Below are positions 57,844 through 64,000 of a stretch of DNA of 64,000 bases, in pieces. The notes under the pieces are model-generated. The model saw only the letters and a program-made list of their open reading frames with translations, was not told the DNA's origin and ran no database searches. The translations under genes were made by a program, and so were the position numbers. Source of the stretch: Rhodoblastus sp963804045 (GTDB taxonomy: Bacteria > Pseudomonadota > Alphaproteobacteria > Rhizobiales > Beijerinckiaceae); NCBI GenBank assembly GCA_963804045.1, contig CAWDOR010000033.1, forward strand, positions 1 to 64,000, given 5' to 3'. Position 1 is the first letter of the stretch. Every line of letters begins with the position of its first letter.

Positions 57844-59601
57844 TCAGCTCTTCGGCTTTTTCTTCTTCTTGGCGCCGTCGGGCCGGTTTTCGCCTTGCGG
57901 CTTGTCCCTGAAAGGCGGCTTATCGGCAAAGCGGGGTTTATCGTCGAAACGCGGCTTGTCAGAAAAACGCGGTTTCGGGCGGGACTGAAGCTCTTGGTCG
58001 GTCGGGGCGCTGGTCGGTTCGGCGGGAAGCTGGTCCGGGCCGGGGCGGCGCATGGCCTTGAGAAAAGCTTCGAGCTTGCCGGCGGCGATCTCCACCTTGG
58101 TCTCGTCCTGGAAAATCCGGATGGCGCCGATGTCCTCGCGGCTCAAGCCGCCCTTCTTGCACAGCATGGGCAGCAGCCATTTGGCCTCGGCGCGTTTGCT
58201 GCGGCCGACCGCCAACCGCACCCAGACGGCGTTGGAAAGATCGGCGCGGGCGGCGCGCGGCTCCATTTTTTTCGACGGCGGCGGCGCGAAGCCGGGATCG
58301 TTGATTTCTTCCGCCGCAGGCCAGCGGGCGCCCAAAAATGTCGCCAAGGCGGCGGCGCATTTTTCCGGCCCGTGCTTGTCCAGCAGGCTTTGCGCCAGTT
58401 CGGCCTCGTCTTCGCTCGGCGTTTTGGAAAACACCGGATCGGCGGCGATGCGCTCGCGGTCCAGGGCGGCGATTTCCTCCGGCGTCGGCGCGGTCTGCCA
58501 GTTTGGATGGACCTGAGCGTCGAAGAACAGCCGCTCGGCGCGGCGGTTCATTCTCGGCGGCACCAGCAAGGCGGAAACGCCTTTGCGTCCCGCGCGCCCG
58601 GTTCGACCGGAACGATGTTTCAAAGCTTCGACGTCATGGGGGAAATCGGCGTGGATCACCAGGCCGACGGTGGGCAGATCGAGGCCGCGCGCGGCGACAT
58701 CGGTGGCGACGCAGACTTTCGCGCGCCCGTCGCGCAGCGCCTGCATGGAGAGATTGCGCTCGTGCTGGCCCAGTTCGCCCGACAGCAGCACGGCGGAAAA
58801 GCCGCGCTCCTGCAGAATCGCCTGCAAATGGCGCGAGCCGTCGCGGGTGTTGCAGAACACGATGGTGGTCGCGGGGTCGAAAAAGCGCAGCAGATTGACC
58901 ACCGCCTTTTCGCTGTCGCGCGGATCGACGCGCACGGCGCGATAGTCGATATCGGCATGGCCATGCGCCTCGCCGGTGACTTCGATGCGCAGGGCGTCGC
59001 GCTGGAATTTCTTCGCCAGCGCCGCCACGCCCTTGGGCATGGTCGCGGAAAACATCACGGTCCGCCGGTTTTCAGGCGCCTCGCCGAGGATGAATTCCAG
59101 GTCCTCGCGGAAACCCATGTCGAGCATCTCATCGGCTTCGTCCAGCGCCACCGCCGCGATTTCCGTCAGATTCAGCGCGCGGCGCTCGATATGGTCGCGC
59201 AACCGACCCGGCGTGCCCACGACAATATCGGCGCCCGCCGCCAGCGCCCGGCGCTCGAGATGCGGGCTCATGCCGCCGACGCAGGTGACGATCCGCGCCC
59301 CGGCTTGCGCGTAAAGCCAGGTCAGCTCCTCGGCGACCTGAATGGCCAGTTCGCGCGTCGGCGTCACCACCAGGGCGGCGGGCGCGGCGCGCTGCGGCAG
59401 GCGCTCGGCCTCGCCCAGGATGTCGCCGGCCATGGCCAGGCCGAAAGCCACGGTTTTGCCTGAGCCGGTCTGGGCGGAGACCACGAGGTCGCGTCCCCCG
59501 GCGTCCTGGCGCAGCACCGCCTCCTGCACCGGTGTGAGCTTTTTGTAGGCGCGCTCTTCGAGGGCGCGGGCGAGGGCGGGGGGGATTTGCAGAAGAGTCA
59601 A
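57844..59601 (-). CDS. DEAD-box RNA helicase with DbpA RNA-binding domain
   Basis: 585 aa from a TTG at 59601 (another TTG at 59646 is possible; no ATG lies upstream of the Q motif). KKLTPVQEAVL (Q motif), SAQTGSGKT (Walker A), PTRELAIQV, VGTPGRL, DEADEMLD, SATMP, and the second RecA domain with ATDVAARGLD and HRSGRTGRAGRKG. Residues about 440-520 match the DbpA C-terminal RNA-binding domain (VWVRLAVGRSKRAEAKWLLPMLCKKGGL), a fold that binds 23S rRNA hairpin 92. The tail repeats PRFxDK four times and ends KKKKKPKS. It ends three bases from the convergent chemoreceptor gene. Confidence 0.93.
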   Translation of the reverse strand: MTLLQIPPALARALEERAYKKLTPVQEAVLRQDAGGRDLVVSAQTGSGKTVAFGLAMAGDILGEAERLPQRAAPAALVVTPTRELAIQVAEELTWLYAQAGARIVTCVGGMSPHLERRALAAGADIVVGTPGRLRDHIERRALNLTEIAAVALDEADEMLDMGFREDLEFILGEAPENRRTVMFSATMPKGVAALAKKFQRDALRIEVTGEAHGHADIDYRAVRVDPRDSEKAVVNLLRFFDPATTIVFCNTRDGSRHLQAILQERGFSAVLLSGELGQHERNLSMQALRDGRAKVCVATDVAARGLDLPTVGLVIHADFPHDVEALKHRSGRTGRAGRKGVSALLVPPRMNRRAERLFFDAQVHPNWQTAPTPEEIAALDRERIAADPVFSKTPSEDEAELAQSLLDKHGPEKCAAALATFLGARWPAAEEINDPGFAPPPSKKMEPRAARADLSNAVWVRLAVGRSKRAEAKWLLPMLCKKGGLSREDIGAIRIFQDETKVEIAAGKLEAFLKAMRRPGPDQLPAEPTSAPTDQELQSRPKPRFSDKPRFDDKPRFADKPPFRDKPQGENRPDGAKKKKKPKS

Positions 59602-59880
59602 GGAAGGGCCGATCTTATAGGCCCTCGCCCCCTGTGCGGGGAGCAAGCGCCGGGGTGTGTCGAAAAGCCCGTCGGGGCGACAGGCTGCGGGCGAGGGGCG
59701 GGTGCGCTGGCCTCGATGGCGTCAGGAAAGCATTTTTGTGAACATGCGCCGAAATCGCCTGACGATCCGCTCTTCCACCTCAAATGCCTTGAAGACTACC
59801 CAATAGCCCTTCGAGCGGCTGGCGTCCACCGCCTTCCCGCCGCCTGCGTCAAGCCGTGGCGGGAAAGGGCGGGCGCGGGC

Positions 59881-61413
59881 CTATTGCCCGCGCTTGGCCG
59901 AAGCGGCGAAACGCAACGCCTCCTCCGCCGCGCGAAACAGCGCGCGCGACTTGTTGAGGCATTCCTGCTGTTCGCTTTTCGGATCGGAATCATAGACGAT
60001 CCCCGCGCCCGCCTGGACATGCATGAAGCCGTCCTTGACCACCGAGGTGCGCAGCACAATACAGGTGTCCATCTCGCCCGAGGCGCCGAAATAGCCGATG
60101 CAGCCGGCGTAAATGCCGCGCTTGTCGGTCTCCAGCTCGTCGATGATCTCCATGGCCCGCACTTTTGGCGCGCCGGAAACCGTGCCGGCGGGGAAACCGG
60201 CGGCCAGCGCGTCGATCACGTCGCGATCGGGGTCGAGCGCGCCGATCACATTGGAGACAATGTGCATGACATGGCTGTAGCGCTCGATGGTGAACTTTTC
60301 CGTCACCTCCACCGTGCCGATCGAGGCGACGCGGCCGACATCGTTGCGGCCGAGATCGAGCAGCATCAGATGTTCGGCGCATTCCTTGGGGTCGGCGAGC
60401 AGTTCGGCGGCCAGCGCCTTGTCCTGCTCGGGGGTCTCGCCGCGCGGACGGGTGCCGGCGATGGGGCGGATGGTGACCTGGCCCTCGCGCGCCCGCACCA
60501 GGATTTCCGGGCTCGAGCAGACGATCTGGAAATCGGCGAAATCGAGATAGCAGAGGAAGGGCGCGGGATTGACCCGGCGCAGGGCGCGATAAAGCGCGAA
60601 AGCCGGCAACTGGAACGGCGAGGTGAAGCGCTGCGACAGCACCACCTGGAAAATATCGCCGGCGCGAATATAGGATTTGGCCAGGTCGACCATTTGCAGA
60701 TAACGCGCTTCCGAGGTGTTGGACACGGGTGCATGGGGTTGCAGCAAGACCGCGTCCTCGGCTTGCGCCTCGAAGCGCGCCGGACCCTCCAGCGCCGCCA
60801 CCGCCTGTTCGAGCTTTTCCACCGCGGTTTCGTAAGCGGCGCGCGCGGAAAAGCCGGCCTTGGGCCGCACCGGGGCGACCAGCGAAATTTCGTCGCGCAC
60901 CGAATCGAACACCGCCATCAGCGTCGGGCGCACCAGCAGCGCGTCGGGCGTGCCGATCGGATCGGGCTTGGCGGGAGCGAGGCGCTCCATCTCGCGCACC
61001 ATGTCATAGCCGAGATAGCCGAATATGCCGGCGGCCATGGGCGGCAGGCCCGGCGTCGCCGGGATCGCCGATTCGTCCAAGAGTTCGCGCAGCGCCGCCA
61101 GCGGCTTCTTGTCGAGCGCGACAAAGGCCGCGCGGTCGCGGGCCGGCTCGCGGTTGATTTGGGCCTTGCCGTCCTGGACGCGGAAGATCACGTCGGGATC
61201 GAGGCCGATCATCGAATAGCGGCCGCGCGCCGCGCCGCCTTCCACCGATTCCAGCAGGAAGACGTCCCCTTTTCGCTCTTTCGACAGTTTGAGGAAGGCG
61301 GAAACCGGGGTTTCCAGATCGGCCACCAGTTTCAGGCTGACCAGCGACGGAGACCCCGCCTCATAGGCCTGGGCGAAAACCGCGAAATCGGGGTTGAACA
61401 TCGTAAAACTCAC
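59881..61413 (-). CDS. trpE: Anthranilate synthase component I
   Basis: 510 aa from the GTG at 61413 (GTGA overlaps the ppiD stop). LLES (tryptophan-inhibition site, VFLLESVEGG), then the chorismate-binding domain with YIRAGDIFQVVLSQRF, RRVNPAPFLCYLDFADFQIVCSSPEILVR, IAGTRPRG, LDLGRNDVGRVA and PAGTVSGAPKVRAMEIIDELE. It makes anthranilate with TrpG, the first step of tryptophan synthesis. trpG is not found within the next 280 bp, which hold no gene. Confidence 0.97.
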   Translation of the reverse strand: MSFTMFNPDFAVFAQAYEAGSPSLVSLKLVADLETPVSAFLKLSKERKGDVFLLESVEGGAARGRYSMIGLDPDVIFRVQDGKAQINREPARDRAAFVALDKKPLAALRELLDESAIPATPGLPPMAAGIFGYLGYDMVREMERLAPAKPDPIGTPDALLVRPTLMAVFDSVRDEISLVAPVRPKAGFSARAAYETAVEKLEQAVAALEGPARFEAQAEDAVLLQPHAPVSNTSEARYLQMVDLAKSYIRAGDIFQVVLSQRFTSPFQLPAFALYRALRRVNPAPFLCYLDFADFQIVCSSPEILVRAREGQVTIRPIAGTRPRGETPEQDKALAAELLADPKECAEHLMLLDLGRNDVGRVASIGTVEVTEKFTIERYSHVMHIVSNVIGALDPDRDVIDALAAGFPAGTVSGAPKVRAMEIIDELETDKRGIYAGCIGYFGASGEMDTCIVLRTSVVKDGFMHVQAGAGIVYDSDPKSEQQECLNKSRALFRAAEEALRFAASAKRGQ

Positions 61414-63305
61414 TGTTCCCCACCCTGGGCGGCGCGCAAGGCCGTCTGATTGATCCGCACGCCCAGCTCGTTTTGCAGGCCGGCGACATATTCGACCAGA
61501 AGATCGTCGGCCATGGAGGCTTCGAGCTGCGGCAGGGCCTTGACCAGGCCGGGGTCTTTGACGTCGAGCGGCGGCGTGGCGGAATCGGTGACTTTCAGCA
61601 CGGCGCGTCCGCCCTGGCCGGCCAGGGCCACGCCGGCCGCGCCGACCGGAAGCGCGAAAATCTCGGCCACCACCGGTTCGCCGAGCCCCGGCCCGCCGGA
61701 GCGGCGCACGCCCGCAGCCTGCTGGACCGCGACGCCATTGGCCTTGGCGAGCGCGGCGAGATCGGCGCCGGCGTCGATCTGCTTGGCGAGATCGTTGGCC
61801 TTGGCGGCCAGCGCCTTTTGCGCCAAGCCGTCCCTCACCTCCTTGGCGACGCGATCCTTGATCTCGTCGAGCGGCGCCAGCCGCGATTTCTCCACCGAGG
61901 CGATTTCGAACCAGGCGTAGCCGCCGTCCTTGCGCGCCACGGAATCATTGTCGACGCCGACGTCCGAGGCGAACATCGCCTTGACCAGCTCCGGCGCGCC
62001 GGCGAGCGCGGCAATCGGACCGTCCTTGCCGGCGCCGGCGGCGTCGGCGACATAGGTCTCGACCTTGAGCCCGGCTTCCTGCGCGGCCTGGGTCAGGGTC
62101 TTGCCCGAAGCGCGCAAATCCTCGATCTTGTCATGCAGCTTCTGCGCCTCGGTCTTGGCGCGGGCTTGCGCAATTCCCGATTTGATCTCGTCCTTGACCT
62201 CGTCGAAGCCGCGCGTCGCGCCCGGCTGGATCTGCGTGACATTGGCCAGCACGAAGCCGAACTGGCCCTTGACCGGGCCAGCGACTCCGGCGACCGGGTC
62301 GTGGAAGGCGGCCTCGGCCACGGCCTTGTCGAAAATCGCCGCCTTGGTGGTGACGCCGAGATCGGCCAGCACGCCGCCGGCCTCCTTGTCGGCGGCGAGC
62401 GCGGCGAAAGTCTCGCCCTTGGCGATGCGGCTCCTGGCCTTGTCGGCGACCTCCTGGCTCTGGAAGGTCAATTGCGCGACGGCGCGCTTTTCCGGCGTCG
62501 AATATTTGGCCGCCGCGTCGCGGTCATAGATTTTCTTCGCCTCGTCGTCGGACACGGTCAGGGTCTTGGCCAGTTCGGCGGGAGACAGAATCAGCACGGT
62601 CGCCTTGCGATATTCCGGGCTGCGGTAGGAATCCTGACGCAGGTCGTAGAAGGCCTTGATCTCGTCGTCGGGCGGTGCGGGCAGGGCGCTGGAATCGGGC
62701 GGCGGCAGGATGAAATAATCGGCCTTGCGCGTCTCGCCGTTGAAGCGGTTGATCGCCTCCAGCGTCACCTGCGGAATTTTGAAGCCGTCATTGATCGCCG
62801 CGCCAATCTGCTGGCGGAGCGTGGTGGCGCGCTGTTCGCGCAAATAGCTGGCTTCGGTATAGCCATTGTCGCGCAGCAACTCGTCGAACCGGGTCTGGTC
62901 GAAGCCGCCGCCGGGGCCGGCGAAGATTTTCTCCGCCTTGACGCCCTTGGCGAGATCGGCGTCGGAGACGCTCAGGCCGAGCTTCTCCGCTTCCTGGTCG
63001 AGCGCGGCGCCGGTCAGCAGCCGGGCGAGCACCTGGCGGTCGAGGCCGATGGCGCGGGCCTCCTCATTGGTGACGGCGCGGCGGGCCTGACGTTGCAGCC
63101 GCTGCAATTCGTTCTGATACGCGCTGCGATAGTCCATCACGCCGATTTCGGCGCCGCCGACGGTGGCGAGCTGATTGGCGCGGAAATTGGTGAAGACGTC
63201 GCGAATGCCGAAAAAGCCGAAGCCGACGACGATCAAGCCGGCGAAAGCCGCCAGTATCGCCCGCCCGAAGGGGTGTTTCGACATGATCCGCAAGCCGTCG
63301 AGCAT
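61410..63305 (-). CDS. ppiD: Periplasmic peptidyl-prolyl isomerase PpiD-like (SurA_N_3)
   Basis: 631 aa from the ATG at 63305 (GAGAGA upstream). A short cytoplasmic end and TM helix (KHPFGRAILAAFAGLIVVGFGFFGIRDVF) anchor the protein; the N-terminal chaperone domain (VGGAEIGVMDYRSAYQNELQRLQRQ; YTEASYLREQRATTLRQQI) and a parvulin-like domain (QSQEVADKARSRIAKGETFAALA) follow. It assists folding of exported proteins at the translocon. The longer open frame upstream is disfavoured by its arginine-rich composition. trpE overlaps its stop. Confidence 0.93.
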   Translation of the reverse strand: MLDGLRIMSKHPFGRAILAAFAGLIVVGFGFFGIRDVFTNFRANQLATVGGAEIGVMDYRSAYQNELQRLQRQARRAVTNEEARAIGLDRQVLARLLTGAALDQEAEKLGLSVSDADLAKGVKAEKIFAGPGGGFDQTRFDELLRDNGYTEASYLREQRATTLRQQIGAAINDGFKIPQVTLEAINRFNGETRKADYFILPPPDSSALPAPPDDEIKAFYDLRQDSYRSPEYRKATVLILSPAELAKTLTVSDDEAKKIYDRDAAAKYSTPEKRAVAQLTFQSQEVADKARSRIAKGETFAALAADKEAGGVLADLGVTTKAAIFDKAVAEAAFHDPVAGVAGPVKGQFGFVLANVTQIQPGATRGFDEVKDEIKSGIAQARAKTEAQKLHDKIEDLRASGKTLTQAAQEAGLKVETYVADAAGAGKDGPIAALAGAPELVKAMFASDVGVDNDSVARKDGGYAWFEIASVEKSRLAPLDEIKDRVAKEVRDGLAQKALAAKANDLAKQIDAGADLAALAKANGVAVQQAAGVRRSGGPGLGEPVVAEIFALPVGAAGVALAGQGGRAVLKVTDSATPPLDVKDPGLVKALPQLEASMADDLLVEYVAGLQNELGVRINQTALRAAQGGEQ

Positions 63306-63493
63306 TTTTTCTCTCTCATTCGGCGCCGGGGGTGGCGCGAGGCGCCGGACTATAGAAACGCGCGGCCTCGCGCGCAATCCATTTGCGCCGGGAGAGAGAG
63401 GGGAATCGGCAAGGGCGCGCGGCGAGGCGGACAAGGCCTGGCCTTCCCGCCTCGCTCAAGGTCGTGACCGCCCGCGGCGACCGAGGGCCCGGC

Positions 63494-64000
63494 TCAGACC
63501 CGCGCCAGGCCTTCCTCGTAGCTCAGTTTGGGAAAGCTCTCGCCATATTTGAAGGCGCCTTCGGCCAAAGCGTCGATCTTGGCGGCCGTGTCGAACTTCT
63601 TCAGCCTGGTCTTGTCGAGATAGAAGAAGTCGATCAATTCATTATAGACCGTGACGTCATCGAAAGGCAGCACATAGAGCTGCGCCTCGCCAAAGCCGAT
63701 CTGGTAGCGGTCGCCGCGCTTCACATCGGCGATATAGATGAAATATTTGCCGCCGGGCGCCAGCGCCGGACCCAGGGCCTCGACCAGAATCGGCAACTGG
63801 CTGAACGAATCGAGCTGCCCGGCGAGGAAGGAGAAGCCCTCGCCGCCGTCCTCGGCCGTGGCGATGGCCGCCGTCAACGCCGGCGTTTCCGCGTCGGTGA
63901 GCTGGATGTCGCCGCGAAAGGCGGTGCGCCCGGCGACATGGGTCGGCCCCTTATGCGTGGGCTTGAGCAGTTTTTGCGCGGCGTCGAGCCTTTGGAAGGC
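63494..64000 (-). CDS. Hypothetical protein, 5' end beyond the window
   Basis: The reading frame is open from the window edge (AFQRLDAAQKLLKPTHKGP) for 168 codons to the stop at 63494, so at least that many residues belong to it; an internal TTG at 63877 is not needed as a start. The visible part has alpha/beta character (PALAPGGKYFIYIADVKRGDRYQIGFGEAQLYVLPFDDVTVYNELIDFFYLDKTRLKKF). The phrase KGPTHVAGRTAFRGDIQLTDAE suggests an extended N-terminal part. No family recognised. Confidence 0.75.
   Translation of the reverse strand, partial: AFQRLDAAQKLLKPTHKGPTHVAGRTAFRGDIQLTDAETPALTAAIATAEDGGEGFSFLAGQLDSFSQLPILVEALGPALAPGGKYFIYIADVKRGDRYQIGFGEAQLYVLPFDDVTVYNELIDFFYLDKTRLKKFDTAAKIDALAEGAFKYGESFPKLSYEEGLARV

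Noticed and set aside
59587..61449. 620-codon rightward open frame
   Set aside because: Antisense to trpE.

Overview
The window is 64 kb of GC-rich chromosome from an alphaproteobacterium, most likely of the order Hyphomicrobiales (Rhizobiales), perhaps near Methylocystaceae/Beijerinckiaceae. This is inferred from MipZ, an NrsF-type anti-sigma factor, CobP, a CHCC zinc-finger protein beside an FAD monooxygenase, and the argS-SPOR-nagZ-scpA-scpB gene order. No rRNA operon, CRISPR array or plasmid backbone was seen. Family assignments come from reading translated sequence; no database search was run.

Layout. 1-7.3 kb: a glutathione peroxidase cut by the window edge and part of an exopolysaccharide locus (a Wzc-like co-polymerase with a decayed kinase domain, a Wza-like lipoprotein, a polyprenyl-phosphate sugar transferase and a GT4 glycosyltransferase), interrupted by a FAH-family hydratase. 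7.4-8.9 kb: tuf and tRNA-Trp(CCA). 8.8-24.3 kb: a 15.5-kb integrated element lying between two 50-bp copies of the tRNA-Trp 3' end. It carries a tyrosine integrase, an AlpA-like regulator, a RepA-type helicase next to an iteron-like repeat cluster, a TerL, a small-terminase-like gene with an in-frame TGA, a tape-measure protein with a SleB-like hydrolase domain, two XRE regulators and a secreted cargo protein. No portal, capsid or tail-tube gene was recognised.

24.4-40.4 kb: host genes. These are a GGDEF-EAL protein, a three-gene envelope cluster (Cys-rich small protein, outer-membrane barrel with a CxCxC N terminus, TlpA-like thioredoxin), a Tat-exported hydrolase, topA, pyrB, a double-PilZ protein, tyrS, cobP, mipZ and an FAD monooxygenase. 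40.4-44.4 kb: the most notable locus, a bufferin-type (copper-related RiPP) cluster. It holds a DUF2282 precursor with four cysteines, a single polypeptide joining the MNIO (DUF692) modifying enzyme to its DUF2063 partner, and a DoxX protein. These diverge from an ECF sigma factor and its NrsF anti-sigma factor, and both sides of the intergenic region carry the same TGTAAC-N16-CGWA promoter-like element, which suggests one autoregulated stress regulon.

44.4-49.8 kb: a hydrolase, cysE, then a decayed zone with an IS110-family (IS1111-type) element, a lipase-like pseudogene, a lipoprotein, and the tail of a RAYT transposase with its repeats. 49.8-64 kb: argS, a SPOR-domain protein, nagZ, scpA, scpB, a chemoreceptor with a C-terminal PilZ domain, a DbpA-like RNA helicase, trpE, ppiD and a partial unknown gene. 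C-di-GMP signalling recurs (GGDEF-EAL, double PilZ, PilZ chemoreceptor), which fits an organism that makes exopolysaccharide.
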